Positions 1 to 12,979 are shown, counted from the first letter of the stretch. The stretch is 64,000 bases of DNA from Thermothelomyces thermophilus ATCC 42464 (GCF_000226095.1 NC_016473.1:3658001-3722000), one strand, 5' to 3'. A program made the numbers and translations. Notes: generated by a model not told the origin, from the sequence alone.

Positions 1-3000
1 CCGCACACGTATGTAATTATCTGTTCTTTCGATCACTGTTACTGACGTGAACCCAGGTTGAGGCTTGCGCCAGGGCATTGCTTCTAGCGAAAAGAGACAC
101 CCTCAAGAAAGGGGCGCAGACATGTCGAGGCAAGTTCACAAAATCCAACACATCAATCGCGGCAATGATGACCAATAATACCTTGGGCTTCCGCTGAAAA
201 AAGTTATAAGTTGACAACTTTTATATGTCTGAGCCGTTGTCCACTCGTTTGTCTGGTGGCTCGCGTGATTATCGCAAATAAGTGACTGACAATGCTTATC
301 ATATCAACACTCGAAAGCAGGTCCAGATTATATCATATTGATCCCAGTCATTCGCATCTGGGTAATTTACTTCTTCCCGGGTCCAAAGCGTTCCATAAGC
401 ACATGGTTCTTAGATGCCCACGCACATCCAAGCAAGTTCACCTCCCGATATAGTTTAGGAGCCTTGATAACGATGAGCTGACCTTCAGTCGAGCCTCTAC
501 AATGTGACGAAGATCCTTTACTCAAGCTAGGCACCACTCATAGATGGTATCGAGTCACAAGCAGTGGCTGAACCTCTTACTTTCTCAATCGTCCGAGTCA
601 AGGTATGTGTGGTCTACCCTGGGCGATACACCGTTACTTGCTCTTCTTCCCTAGACGACTGATACCAAGAGACTAATCTGTTTTCGCAGACGAAGCACTT
701 CCTCGGCAGAACAACCCCCTAAGGTCGTCTTGCACCTGTAATTAGTCTGTGATAGTGGCCGTGATGATCTATTTATTTACTTGCCCTTTTTCGCGGTAAG
801 AAGATATCAAAACGGCTACATCTCGGCGGCTTTCAAGACTCCTTGGATGATATATCGGTTGTGAACAGGCAAGTGACCTCCAAATTCCAAAACATCCTCC
901 CATGGCCGCCATGATGAGAGAGCGATGCTCTCAGATACCCATTCCAACGGAACGGTAGTATGTATGCATGACGAAACAAACTCTCTTTTTTTTCTACCTG
1001 ACAAAGGCTAATTACTTTGATCGTGTGGCTTCATCCCTTGATCCGATCCGTCTTACCAGCGCTGACCATATCATCTGCGACCAGGAACACCGTTTTGCAG
1101 CCCTCTACGCCAAAACAGAAAACAAGAGAGGTTTCCGGGCCCGTGCTATGCACCCACCGCCTCGCGCTCCACCTATCAAGAGCTTGATATTCACTCTGGG
1201 GCGCGCCGAAGCCGCAACAACACAAAACGCAAACCCGGTTTCGAGTGTTGGATGCCACGACGAGGCACGCAATTCGGAGATATTCCGTTGGCTGCGTTTG
1301 GCCTTTCATCGGGTGTTACTGCGTTGTCCACAGTCTAGGAAGTAATCCGTACATACATCAAACTTCTGCGTGGTCACCTATCTGCAGGAAAAGCTTCCCT
1401 GCAGAACCGGGAACATCTTGCGGTGTGTTGCTTGTGAATGCCGGTGGGCATTTCAGGGTTTTTTTTTTGTTCCTGAAACGTGGTGGTACGACCCTTGCTG
1501 CATTGCTGCAGATCAGAGGTAATTAAGAGATCGCCAAGAAGGGTGGATGCATTGCCGTCTGGGCGCCAAGAGGCCCTCCCCAGACACAATCCCCGTAGTT
1601 TCGGCAAAGTAGTAAAAGTAGTGTTTCGAAGTTCATCAACGGTACTGCTATTCGGCATTGTGCTAGTGTAGTTACGGGGGGGAAATAATTACTGATACAG
1701 TGACATCACCTGGTGGGACGATAGCCTTTTCGAGGTGATTCGACAGGTGGGGTGGGGGGGGGTTACCATGAGCCCATGGGACCGAGATGGCCGAGATGCT
1801 CATCAGCATTTCCTCTGGAGGCCAATGGATGGCCATACTGTATAATCGCTACTGTGAATGCAGGCCGAAAACTAAGGTACCGCGCAATCGCAGCGAGATG
1901 AGCAACCTGGCAGCCAATTGATCAGGGAAGGCAGGAGCTGCTTGTGATGCGGACAAGACCAGGTGGAGCAGCCCATTGGGGCTGTGCAGGTGTGAGCGGC
2001 AAGATCAACGCCGAGCCAGCCCTGACTTCCTGGGCTTTCTGGGCAAAGTCTTGTTTCAAGACCAAGCACTTTCCAAGACAACCAAGCATCTCCAAGCAAC
2101 GCCCGCCGCCGATCCCGACTGGGCAGGGTCATGATGGACATGACGTGTGTGTGCGCCAACTCCGTGCATACATACATCGACCTCTACGGAGTACACTACA
2201 AAACCAACGTTGTTTGTGTTGCAAACCACACACGTATAGAGTACACACACCGCTGCGAGTTATAATTCGTACATGGTATATACAAATATAATTTTCGTAT
2301 GAAGCCACCCGAATTTCGCTCCGTGTGGGGAAACCCGCCATCGCTCATCAAATAAATCAACTAGCGCAGTTACAGAGGATATGCTGCCGGTCGAGCGGTG
2401 AGGGGACAAACATTTTGGACGGGCGCTCAGCTGAGTCGGTTCTCGAGCGGCGAGGGACACTGATACCTAAGGCAACAGAAATGCAAGCTCCTTTGTTTTT
2501 ACGAGGCACACACGCAATACGAAGTCCGTTATTCACGTCCAGAACCAGTCTACTTTTGTGCAACACACCAAGTATTCCGTACCGAGGGGTCTCTCATTCC
2601 CCTCTCGTTGTCGTCGTTCAAGCTCCCACGGTCCCCCCTGAGCAGAAACGAGATGAAAGGCTGGAAAGTCGCTCGCTAAAGGAGTACCCCACGATGCGAC
2701 GGTGTTCGCCGCCCATTTGCAGCGTGGCGACTGGATCTGCAGGTATCTCGGTATCGTGTGCGTCAGCTTCCCCTGTCTGTCTGGCCAGTAACGTTTCCAG
2801 ACGCAGGGAACCAGGCAACAAGGCCCTTGCAGATACACTAGGTATCGTTCCAACAACCAGTTTGGCCTGGTTCCATTTCAGAAATGCCCGTTCGGTGGAG
2901 TCGCCTTGCCGCGCTCCTTTTTAGCTCTCCGTCCCCTGAATCCGGGCCAAGCGTTTCTCTCTGTCTCTCCTCCCTCCTCCGAGACACTCATCCGACCCAT

Positions 3001-3265
3001 TCCTGGTCCCTTTTTCTAATTGTTTCTTTTTGGCGGGAGGGAGCCGCAGCTTTGCCTTTCCCTACACAAACTTTTGCCTTTCCTGACACTCGTTAACAGA
3101 CAGACAATTGACCTTTGGTTTTTTTCCCTTCGCTCATCTTTCGATCCCACACACGAGTCGCCCGTTTTCCATTGTTGCACTGCCATCAAAAACCGGAATC
3201 GCTATTCATATTCAAACAACGAAACAACCGCAAGGAAAACAAGAACCCAGGTCGTCGTCGGGAAC
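1..3265. other. intergenic, no gene recognised
   Basis: No open frame here shows a recognisable domain, codon bias or splice pattern. The first 1 kb is AT-richer than the coding regions. The last ~350 bases (about 2930-3260) are pyrimidine-rich and then A-rich, as expected for the promoter and 5' leader of the GH72 gene that follows. A TACGGAGTA motif, repeated elsewhere in the window, lies at 2185. Confidence 0.6.
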
Positions 3266-4953
3266 ATGCGTGCCTCGACCGCGTCCATCATTTCGGCCTC
3301 GCTCCTCCTGGGGCAGGCCTCGGCCGCTCTTCCGCCCATTGTCATGAAGGTCAGTCGATTAATCGTGGCACACTACCCTACCCGATCTGTGGGTGGTTTT
3401 CCGTGGGCAATGGCGCTGACCTTTTCTTCCTCCAGGGATCCAAGTTCTTCTACGAGAACGGCACCCAGTTCTTCATTAAGGGCATCGCTTACCAGCAGGA
3501 TACCACCGCTGCCGGCGGTGACTCTACCAGCACCAAAGCCGTCGACTATAAGGACCCTCTCGCCGACGAGGCGGCCTGCAAGCGTGACGTGCCCCTGCTC
3601 AAGGCGCTGCACACCAACACCATCCGGACGTACCGCATCGACCCGACGGCCGACCATGACGCGTGCATGAAGCTCCTGGACGAGGCTGGCATCTACGTCA
3701 TCAGCGACCTGAGCGTGCCGGGCGAGTCGATCAACCGCAACGACCCGCTCTGGGACACGGAGCTGTACAAGCGCTACACCGACGTGGTCGACAGCCTCAG
3801 CAAGTACAGCAACGTCATCGGCTTCTTCGCCGGCAACGAGGTGACCAACGAGCCCAACAACACGCAGGCGTCGGCCTACGTCAAGGCGGCCGTCCGCGAC
3901 GTCAAGGCGTACATCAAGGAGAACGTGGACCGCTGGGTGGGCGTCGGCTACGCCGCCAACGACGACTCGAACATCCGCGCCGACATTGCCCACTACTTCA
4001 ACTGCGGCGACCAGGATGAGGCCATCGACTTCTGGGGCTACAACATCTACGAGTGGTGCGGCCACAAGACGCTCGAGACGTCGGGCTACCAGACCCAGAT
4101 CGACTTCTTCAAGAACTACTCGGTCCCCGTCTTCTTCGCCGAGTACGGCTGCAACCTGCCCGACGGCGCCGAGGGCCGCATCTGGGAGGAGACGACGGCC
4201 CTGTACGGCAAGGAGATGACGCCCGTCTTCTCGGGCGGCATCGTCTACATGTATTTCGAGGAGGAGAACGACTACGGCCTCGTCAAGCTCCAGGGCGACA
4301 CGGCCAAGCCGATGAAGAACTACGAGGCCCTCGAGTCCGTCATCGCCAAGGTCAACCCGACGGGCACCTCGATGGACGCCTACGAGCCGACCAACTCGCC
4401 CGCCGCCTGCCCGGATGTGTCCAAGAACTGGCAGGTCAAGGGCGGCAGCCTGCCGCCCAAGCCCGACGCGACCCTGTGCGACTGCATGTACGCCTCGCTG
4501 TCGTGCGTGCCCGCCGACGACACCAGCACCAAGGACTACGGCGACATCTTCGGCTACATCTGCGGCAAGTTCCCGGACCTGTGCGCCGGCATCAGCGGCA
4601 ACGCCACCGAGGGCACCTACGGCGCCTACTCCATGTGCAGCGCCAAGCAGAAGCTCGGCTACGTCCTGGACCAGTACTACAAGGAGCAGGGCAGCGCCAG
4701 CGACGCCTGCGGCTTCGACGGCAAGGCCACCCTGCAGGACGCCAAGGAGGACGACAAGTGCAGCAAGGCGCTCGCCAGCGCCAGCGCCGCTAACGACGCC
4801 GCCACCTCCACCGGCGGCGCCGACAGCGAGTCCAGCAGCAACGCCGCCTTCGCCGCCGGGCCCATGCGGTCCGGCTTCGTCCTCGGCGAGCTGGCCGTCG
4901 GCCTCTACGTCCTCGTCGCCATGGCCGTTGGCGCGTCCATGGTCCTCCTGTAA
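3266..4953 (+). CDS. GPI-anchored 1,3-beta-glucanosyltransferase (GH72 with X8/CBM43)
   Basis: Cell-wall enzyme that cuts beta-1,3-glucan and re-joins it to another chain, acting outside the plasma membrane. The model joins 3266-3349 and 3436-4953 (533 aa) across an 86-base intron with a GTCAGT donor. The ATG at 3266 begins a signal peptide ending near residue 20 (GQASA). The catalytic acid/base is E163 in FFAGNEVTNEP and the nucleophile is E264 in FFAEYGCN, both classic GH72 motifs. A Cys-rich X8 (CBM43) module spans roughly residues 370-460, starting CDCMYASLSC. A Ser/Ala-rich linker and a 27-residue hydrophobic tail follow, typical of a GPI signal. An AATAAA lies at 5079, about 125 bases past the stop. 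This architecture matches the Gel/Gas members that carry X8. Start and intron are well supported, because the spliced frame runs straight into the conserved N-terminal GH72 sequence. Confidence 0.95.
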
Positions 4954-5834
4954 ATAAGGAGGCCGGGGATGGATGGATTCAAGTTTTTCTTATATATAAA
5001 GCGATCTTGGGGTTGTTTATTGTGTCTGTGCGCGTGTGTGTGTTGGGGGGCGCGCTTGGTCAGTCCAGATTTGCGGTGAATAAAATGTACCTTCGTGGCC
5101 GGCCTCCATTTGGGTTTTCTTGCCTACTGTAATCGAGTAATGCCAATCCTTATTGTTCCATACTTGCTGCATTGTTGCCAGGGTTGGGTGACAATTGACC
5201 TCTGTAAAGATTGGTTGCTGACAGCAGCAGCAACATCAGCAGCACCACCACCACATATACCCCTAGGCTGTATAATCCGAGACGACTGACAGTAGTTACG
5301 GAGTATACTTGTAGAGACTTGTCGGAATGGACTTCACAATTCTTTCCGTATCAATCCATACTTCATCCCGTGCGATTTTGCTCGAGGTTTAGCCGTTCGA
5401 TGCAGGAAACCGTCTTCTTGACCTCTCCCGACGGACCGTTGGAGACATCATCCCCCTAACCTGACCTCCCATTGCGCCGTATACACGGCAGCATCCAAAT
5501 CACCCCACACCAACCGGGCATCTGGTATCCCCTGGCTCGACTATGGTCGGTTCGGTGTAGGCACTGGACGAGCAGAGGTTGAGGACGCCAGGCGGCAGCC
5601 ATCTCGCACCGGTTATGTCCCCAGCCACTGTCTCCCGGTCTGTGTTTTTTTTGCCCCCCTCTCTCCCCGTTCTCTTCCCCATTCTCTTCGAGTCGCGGGT
5701 ATCAATCAGCTGGTCATGTCACGAACGGCGGATCGTGTCGCTTTAACCTTCTTGCTGCTCGTCACACCTTTCGTGTTCTCTTTTTTTTTTCTTTCTTTTT
5801 TCTCGCTTAGCCGCCCTTTCCGAACCGGACCCCT
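4954..5834. other. convergent 3' spacer
   Basis: Space between the 3' ends of GH72 and the Alb1-like gene. It holds a TG-rich stretch near 5020-5045, a likely poly(A) signal at 5079, and a TACGGAGTA motif at 5297. No gene recognised. Confidence 0.6.
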
Positions 5835-6324
5835 TCACTCAATATCCATCTCCACTTCCGCCTCGCCTTTCTTCTGTTGCTGCTGCTGCTGCTTCTGCTG
5901 CTTCTCAGTCTCGGCAGGTGCATCTGCGCAATCTTGAACTCAGCATCACTGTCTCCTACACCCCTCACTCACGAAGAGAGAAAAAGAAAAGAAAGAAACT
6001 AAAAAAAAAAAAAAAAAAAGGATGAGACATACCCGTCATCTCGACGACCGCCGCCCCGCCTTCCCTCTCCGCCTTGCGCCTGAGCGCATGCCTCAGCGCC
6101 TTCTCCAGCTTGCGCTGCTTCTTCTTGCTGATGGCCGCGTTGGGCCCGCTGGTCGGGAGGAGGCCCGGCCGCGCGCCACGGCGGGCGTCCGCCTTGGCGA
6201 CGGCGCCGCCCTGGCGCGCCAACTGGCCCATCTTGGACGCCTTCTGCCGCGTCTTGCGCAGCTTGGCAGCGCGGGCGGCGAGCCGGTTCTTGGAGGGGGC
6301 GTTGGGGTTTTTCACCGACGGCAT
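5835..6324 (-). CDS. small basic protein, Alb1-like ribosome biogenesis factor
   Basis: Spliced model 6324-6033 plus 5923-5835 gives 126 aa; the 109-base intron has a GTATGT donor, contains a long homopolymer tract, and ends at a CAG. The protein starts MPSVKNPNAPSKNR and is Lys/Arg/Ala-rich. It carries the block RRGARPGLLPTSGP followed by KKKQRKLEKALRHALRRK, then a Gln run and an acidic end (EVEMDIE). This layout resembles fungal Alb1-type proteins, which work with Arx1 on the pre-60S subunit; that link is from memory of the family and is not certain. The second exon is supported by frame continuity and by the acidic C-terminus. Acceptors a few codons upstream in the same frame are possible. 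Confidence 0.7.
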
Positions 6325-6723
6325 ATTTGCGGGAAATTTTTTGTAGTCTATGAGGGAAAGGAAGTAGGCTTTTTTTTTGGTACTGTCGGCAGTACGGAGC
6401 CGAATCGCAAAATATATGGGTATAAGCGGGAGGTGGTCTTTGGGGTTGAGATCGACGACGGAGGAGAGTCCGAGCGATTGGAAATTTTAGTGGGCCCTGA
6501 TATTGTATGTAGGGGCAGGCAAGACAGCTGGCTTCAGCTGGCAGGAGCCTCTGTTGTCATGTCTTACTTGTTGTCCCTGCCCCTGAACGACTCCTTCGAC
6601 ACAACGAACATGGTAGAACGGCAATCTCCTCGATAAACCTCAGTAGTGCCTAGAGAAAACGAGCAACATATCCCGCCAGCTAACGTTTATTGACGTGGAG
6701 GACTCGTTAAATCCACATTTACA
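6325..6723. other. promoter of the Alb1-like gene / 3' end of lipoxygenase
   Basis: A 399-base spacer between two genes on the minus strand. No gene seen. Confidence 0.6.
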
Positions 6724-9097
6724 CTAGATCAGAATCGAAACCGCCGTCAAGCCCGGATCCAGCACCATATACGGAATGCTCCCTCTGTCCATGGCCAGAC
6801 TGTTCCGGAAAAACGTCCTCTGCATCCGCTGCAGATCACTGTATAGCCTCTCGCTCGCCTTTTTGATCCTCACATCGTCTTCGCCCCTCTTGTACTTGTG
6901 TACATACCACTGGCTGGCGGCATAGTTTAGCAAACTGCGGTCCGGCTCGACCTTGAAACTGAGCAGCCAGGGCACTTGAGCAGCAAGAAGCCACTGCCGT
7001 TGTCTATTGATGGGCAGCGCGGCAATGAGGTCATGTTCCTTGTATTCCTGCAGCTCCTCGAGCGTAGTTGGCGGCGCGGTACATAGTGCGGGGGGCTTTG
7101 CGATCACGAATGCCTGGTAGAAGTTCTGTAGGTAATTGATGGCCGTATGAAAAGGCGAGGCAATGAAAATACACATGGTCACAGCATCAACCAGCGCATC
7201 CAGGGTCTTGATCTCGGGAAATGTGGGCATGTGCGCGGCTGTTTTCGTCTCGTTCACCCACCGCTGGATGTCCTCGTCTGCGGCGACACAGCCGTCGTTG
7301 GGGAAGCGAATATGCAGCATGGCCTTGACGTAGGCACGGATGCTTGTCCAGAGAGAAAGGGCGTTCTTAGCGTACGGGTAGTTCCTATACCGCGGATGGC
7401 TCAGGCCAAGCTGCGTATTGGGGAAGCCGCGCCGTCTGAGGTCATTGGGCACGTAGCTGCCAACGAAGTCGTAGGTATCGTAGGCGTAATTCATAAACCT
7501 GTAACATTCTGCACAGAAGTGTCAACAACATGCCCCACATAAACCAGAAAACAGGTAACGGATCAGCATACGGTCTGGGCTGAGGCCCACAATGTCGACG
7601 ACAATCTGGGGCACCAGAGAGGAACGACCAGCAGCGTTGAGCGACAGCGTCTTGTACCAATGGGGATAGAGCAGCCGGTACACCGGGTGGTCCATTGGGA
7701 GGGAGCGGTTCGTCGATACGATAATGGCTTCCTCGACAAAATGGGAGAGGGTGAGATGCACGGCCAATTCGTGACGCATCCAGTCTGTGACCTGGGCACA
7801 TGTTTTTGCGTATCGCCATGGCCAGTCTTCCTTCTCCCTGCTCGTCGAGTCTCGCGGCGACATTCGCTTGTTGAAGATGGTAACCGACTTGTCCAAGGAT
7901 TCCCGGTAGTCGATACAGATTGCAACGGGGTGGAGCTTGCCGTCCTCGTGTAGCTGGAACAAGCTCACGGCGCCTACCGCCCAGCATTCGTCGCTGGAAG
8001 GTTCCTTATGATGGAGCACCGTGGTTGGATCTGACACGCCGACGGCCTTCCGGAAATAACTACCGTCTTGCACAAAAAAGGAATTTGGATCCGACTTGGC
8101 GAGGACGGCCGCCCACTTGTCGTATTTTCCAGCTCTAGCGGCGGCTGTAAACTCGCCAATCCAGGCCGGCGTGGCACGAGTGATTGTGGTTGGGTTGGTG
8201 CCTGTGAACTGTTGGTCTGCGAACCGGCGGTCGCTGAACCAGTCCTGCAGCAAGCCGATGTTGCCGCCACCTTCGATATCGGTCCCGAACTTGCGGTGAT
8301 ATTTGTTGTAGTCCACGACATCCTGAATGCTAACGCCCTTTTCCGGCTCACCGCCGAACGCCACGGCACGCTCCTTTTCGAGCAGCCATTCTCGAGTGCG
8401 CCCCAAAATTCCATCTTCGTCGGGTGTGATCTTCTTCAGGAGAACTCGGGTCTCTAGCAGACCCGCAACGTCGAAGATCTTGAACACACTGACAGATCGA
8501 TCACTAGGTATATGCTCGAGGTGAGGTGGATACTGCGCCGGACTCCCGTCGGCATTTGTTGGATATTCCGAGAACTTGTAGAGATTCCTTTGCTCTTCGA
8601 GGGTGCGGAAACGCGGTAAGGTTGCTTCAACGCCAAGAACATCAAACAGGGAAGCAAAGCTGCGAACAAGGGGTAAGCATCCTGCTAAATCAACGCGACA
8701 TTAACTGAGGCACTCACGTCTGCTCGATTCGGGAGTAAGCCTGAGTCAGGGCTACCTGAGTTCCCCGGTACGTACCCTCCCTGATATTCCCCTCGGGCTC
8801 TCGAACAATTGACGGATCCTGAGAGTCGATGATTGGATACAGCCTTAACTTGATCAACTCGTTGTCAAAAACGCCTGGGTCGAATGACGGCAGCGGGATG
8901 TCCGCGACGCAGCTTGGCGCAGTTTGGGCGAGATGCTTCCTTTCTGGCAAATGCCTGAGAATTGTACGCTCGCCAGGGCGTTGAGCAGCAAGTTTTGGCG
9001 GAGGGACCGGAAGATTCGGGTCCAGTGACTTTTGAAAGAAGCCGTAAAGGAAGGTCCAGACCCGGCTGGGCCACCATTGGCTTTCCTCTCCGGACAT
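6724..9097 (-). CDS. fungal lipoxygenase (iron or manganese type)
   Basis: Dioxygenates polyunsaturated fatty acids to hydroperoxides. Three exons: 9097-8718, 8659-7572 and 7508-6724 (introns of 58 and 63 bases; donors GTGAGT and GTATGC), giving 750 aa. Family features: DRRFADQQFTGTNPTTI (about residue 271), the metal-binding HLTLSHFVEEA with H428 and H433, the HPVYRLLYPHW block, HTAINYLQNF with H610 and N614, and a C-terminal isoleucine (I750) as the last ligand. These are the expected five metal ligands. There is no PLAT domain and no convincing signal peptide: the N-terminus has WTFLYGFFQ but no cleavage-like segment. Secreted Mn-lipoxygenases are shorter (about 600 aa) and begin with a signal peptide, so this is more likely intracellular; the metal cannot be told from sequence alone. 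Confidence 0.93.
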
Positions 9098-9776
9098 GGT
9101 GATAATGGTGAACAGTGTTAGACTCTTTTTGCTGTTTTAAAAGGAGCGAGTGGCATTTCACCATGCCGCGGCGCCATGTTGGTGCTTTAAGAGAAACTGG
9201 GCATGCGGGGGTCTTGACTGAGGCAATGCAAGCGACGTCACAGTCGCTGCGAGGAGTCTGTTGTTGCTCTCTGCTATTGACGTGCAGTGAGCGCATCATG
9301 TCCACACGGGCCTTGTTGATGAGTAAATATCCGCGTCATGGTCGAGGGGGTGTGATGGCTTCGGGCCCGGTCTCCTTCCTCTGAAAATCATACTTGTAGT
9401 GGCATCACCAACGTCCAGGATGGAACCGCCACGAGACCCACATATCCCCGACTTATCTTGTAACCCTCCGTGACCCAAGTCAATGCGTTGTCTGGCTGCG
9501 TTTGCCCGTGGGAGGCGGCTGTAGCGCAAAATGCATTCATGGAATTTTGCGCTCACACAAAACGGGCTTTGCCCTGGAGCAGACCTCCCGGGGCTGCTAT
9601 AGAAACATGATACTCGTTTGTACGGGTGCTGCTCATCGACTTGTGACAGTGACCCTCGGGGTGGATCTCTGTGCAATAGCAGAAGTGGGAACAGCCAAAG
9701 TCGGGCTCGGTGGGCTGATGCTCTGAGGAGAATCGTGGAACATGGCCTCGACATCCCTCGGTATGCTGCAAAAAAG
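9098..9776. other. spacer between lipoxygenase and DUF7730 gene
   Basis: Promoter side of the lipoxygenase. An open frame continues into this spacer on the minus strand just beyond the DUF7730 stop, in a different phase (about 9771-9553). It may be leftover or alternative 3' coding sequence. Confidence 0.4.
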
Positions 9777-10724
9777 TCAGGTAGATCTCCGGGCCATCGA
9801 CAATAAGCGGAACATATGGGTCGACGCAGGCGCCGGGGGCACCGAGCTAGAATCGTCGTCAACCCACGAGATGCGGCGCTGGCCCTTGCCAGTACGAGAC
9901 AAGAGAGCCTCCCATTCGTCTTGGCTGGAAGCGGAGAGGTAGGATTTCGGCATGGCAACCTCGCAGAGCTGGAGGCTTCTCAGACGCTGAATGGGGCCCA
10001 GGTAAAGATCCGGCATGTCGAGGGCCGGAGAGGTCGAGTCGGCCGGAGGACAGGGGGGCATCAAGAGGGCAATCCGGAGGCGAGACAGGGCGGGCATCTC
10101 TGCTAGAGAGTCCCAAAAGGCTTCATAAGCATCACGGCCGCCAAAGTGCGGCACCATGGTGGCCTGGTTCCGGTCAAACACGGCCATTTCCCACTTGATC
10201 TCGAGGGACTGGATGAGGGGCCAATGCTTGGGCATCTTGGCCTGCAGGCTGCGGATATCGTCGACGGGCAGCCTCCAACTCCCGGAATTGGTGATGAGGA
10301 AGACGTTGCTGTGATATAGGACGGGGATGCCTTCAAGCAGCCTGCATGGATTTAGCCGGGAAGAGGGAGGAGGGGACGGGGGATGATGGTGAGACTCGAC
10401 TTACGCACGGCGGCAGGTGAAGATCATGGAGACGTCGAGGGCTCGGCGACGGGCAGCGGTAAGACAGTAGTGCTGTCGGGCTATGACACGGCCAAAGGGA
10501 GTGGCAATCTGATCCTCGCAGACGCCGTGCCGCCATCGCCGCCTGTTGCCCACCTTGTCGGCGCGCACGGGGTGCGGCATGAACTCGAGGTGGAGTCTCC
10601 GACCCCCGAACAGCTCGGTGAAAATGATGGCGCGCAGCTCCGGGGGCAGCTTTGCGAACAGGGGCGACGCCGACTGTTCGTCGGGTAATGCCGACGGGGC
10701 GCGGCCTGCGCTGTCGTCGGTCAT
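9777..10724 (-). CDS. DUF7730-type protein of unknown function
   Basis: Exons 10724-10405 and 10341-9777 joined across a 63-base GTAAGT intron give 294 aa. The N-terminal part reads SPLFAKLPPELRAIIFTELF, followed by the CRRALLEGIPVLYHSNVF block across the splice site. This is the pattern of the large ascomycete family of F-box-like DUF7730 proteins, which start with an LPxELRxxIY motif and have no known activity. I chose the ATG at 10724 because it sits just ahead of the conserved motif; an upstream ATG in the same frame would add 46 low-complexity residues. The 3' end is uncertain: a reading in another phase continues plausibly (DPYVPLIVDGPEIYL, near 9800), so a missed intron or a frameshift near the end is possible. 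Confidence 0.75.
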
Positions 10725-11612
10725 GATGCGGCCCACGAGGTGAGTTGGCTCCTGTGGAAGGGGTTCGGTGCAGGGTCGAGAATGATCTTGGGGTGCGGGG
10801 CAGATGGCTGCAGTGGTGGTGGTGGTACGGCGATGGCTCCTTCCCTTGCGGACAGATCTCAACCTACCGGTGAGTGAACAGCCTACCGGATCCTCGCAAT
10901 TTTGTCTTACTCAAAAGATCGGAGCATCAGCAATTTGTGATCCGCGACATCGGGACCGCCGCATGTATGTATTTTGTCTCGAATTGATCTGTCAGAACCT
11001 TGAACTGATCGAATCCCCTAATTTTGTACCCTTCTCACCTTTCTTGGCTAGCTAACCAAAGGATTGGCTGTTGAGAAAGGTATTTAGTGGGGCCTTCTTG
11101 GCAGCGGGAGCCCCAGAAACAGCAAGTGGCCTGCAAATCTTCCATACTTGGCAAGTTGCACTTCATGTCCACCCACGCCTCCGTTACAGGTCAACTACAC
11201 GTTGTAGCGGGAATCTGCTCCAAGTAACTACTAGTGTACTTCACTACTGCGCCCTTCCCGGCGGGAAAACAGCGCCGGATCCCTGCCGGGCCATCCCTGT
11301 TAGCACGACGATGAGTCCAAAGTCCCGCCCCTTCTTGCTCAAGGCTACTGTCTGGAGGACTCCACATCTCTGCCGCTCCATACCCCGGACTGTGCTTGAC
11401 GAAGCTCCTAGTGTACCCCGCCCACTAGTATAAACACCATGGGCGATCACGAATACCCGAGATTCAGGCCGAGGCCCCGCTCCTGATGGACGTCCGGGCC
11501 GCCCTTTCAAGTATCCGGGTTCCGGAAGTCGCTGTGCGAGAAAGGTGTCCGTTTTTGTCTCGGCTTTCTGACAGCAAGCAACTCGGAAGTTGAACCACCT
11601 GAGCAAGTAGCC
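10725..11612. promoter_or_regulatory. divergent promoter region
   Basis: About 890 bases lie between two genes read in opposite directions (DUF7730 to the left, paraoxonase-like to the right), so both promoters must lie here. No specific sites recognised. Confidence 0.45.
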
Positions 11613-12979
11613 ATGAGGTTGTTGTCACTTTCGCTTCTTGGGGCACTCCTTGCCTATGTCTTATATACCGTCGGACCCAACCTCTACCGGGCAGTGACCG
11701 TCATGGGGGTGCTGCGCAAGTATCCCGACGGCGCAGTCATTAATAAAGGCGAGGTGATTGCCATCCCAGACACGACCCAGTGCGAAGACCTCCACTACCA
11801 TGCCCCCAGCGGAACCATCTTCACTGCTTGCGAGGACAATGCCGAGACGAGGTTCAAGTGGTTACCTCCGCTCGCCAACTTTGACAGTCCCGAGTTGGCA
11901 AGCAAGAGCCGGGGCTCAATTCATGTAATTGACCCAAAGGTACGAAGTCCTTGGCTACCTAACAGTCTTCTGCGTGAACGTCATGTTCTCGTCGCAAGGT
12001 CGCCGTTGACGATTCGCCCAATCATTAGACCATGAACTCTCGCAGGCTCGAGTTTGAGAACTTTGATGGCCCGTTCATCACCCACGGCATCGATGTGATT
12101 GCCGACGAGGAACGGCCAGAGGGCGAGGCTGTTTACATCTTTGCCATCAACCACGTTCCCGAGACTCAGCCGTCTGGCGAAAAGGGGCCGTATGCCCGCT
12201 CGCAGCTCGAGCTCTTCCACCACTTTATCGGCTCCTCGTCCGTCAAGCACCTCCGCTCCATCTGGCATCCCCTGATAACGACGCCCAACGACATCTTTGC
12301 TCAGAGCCCGTACTCGCTCTATGTGACCAACGACCACCTGTACCGGCACCATGGATTAATGCGCACCCTTGAGGATTTCTACCCCGGAGCGAAGTGGACC
12401 GGAATCATCCACATCCAGCTCGAGTCCCTGACGGCGGCGGCGCCCACCGCCGGCGTTGCGGCCGAAGTTGCGCTATCCGGTATACACAACACCAACGGTG
12501 TTGGCCATGGGAGGTCGGACCGCGAGATCTTGATCTCGAGCTGCACCAGCGGCGTTCTCCACTTCGGACGAGTCCCGGCAGGTGGATCGGGCAACATCAC
12601 CATCGTCGACTCGGTCGAGATCGACCACGTCGCCGACAATCCCAGCTATTTCTCGGACCCCTATGCCACGCCCGGCGACGACCGGAGCGGTTTCCTCGAG
12701 ACCGGGTTGTCGAGAGCCGTCGATATTGCAAAGACCATGAGGGACCCGGCAGCCAAGGAACCCGTCATGGTCACGTACCTGAGGCAAGCTTCTCCCGGTC
12801 GCTGGGAGAAGCGGGTCCTCCTGGACGACGATGGTACCACGCTCAGAAGCGGCAGTGCCGCAGTCCTGGTACCTATCAAACCGTCTGAGGCAGGGAGCGC
12901 CGAGGGACCACGACAGGCTTGGCTCTTTGCAACCGGGTTTCTGTCCAACAACGTCATTGCTGTCAAGGTCGACCTCTAA
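11613..12979 (+). CDS. paraoxonase/arylesterase-like calcium-dependent lactonase
   Basis: Exons 11613-11939 and 12029-12979 (89-base intron, donor GTACGA, acceptor TAG at 12028) give 425 aa. Choosing this acceptor rather than the CAG 17 bases later keeps the frame and yields IHVIDPKTMNSRRLEFENFD, matching the family. The protein is a six-bladed beta-propeller of the PON type: early CEDLHYHAPSGTIFTAC motif, GPFITHGIDV, the NDIFAQSPYSLYVTNDH block with calcium-binding Asn/Asp, and HIQLE. PON-like enzymes hydrolyse lactones and aryl esters. A hydrophobic N-terminus (about residues 3-20) probably acts as signal or membrane anchor, as in animal PONs. The natural substrate is unknown. Confidence 0.9.

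Noticed and set aside
2325-2924. 199-residue frame upstream of GH72
   Set aside because: No motif; lies in the likely promoter and leader of GH72.
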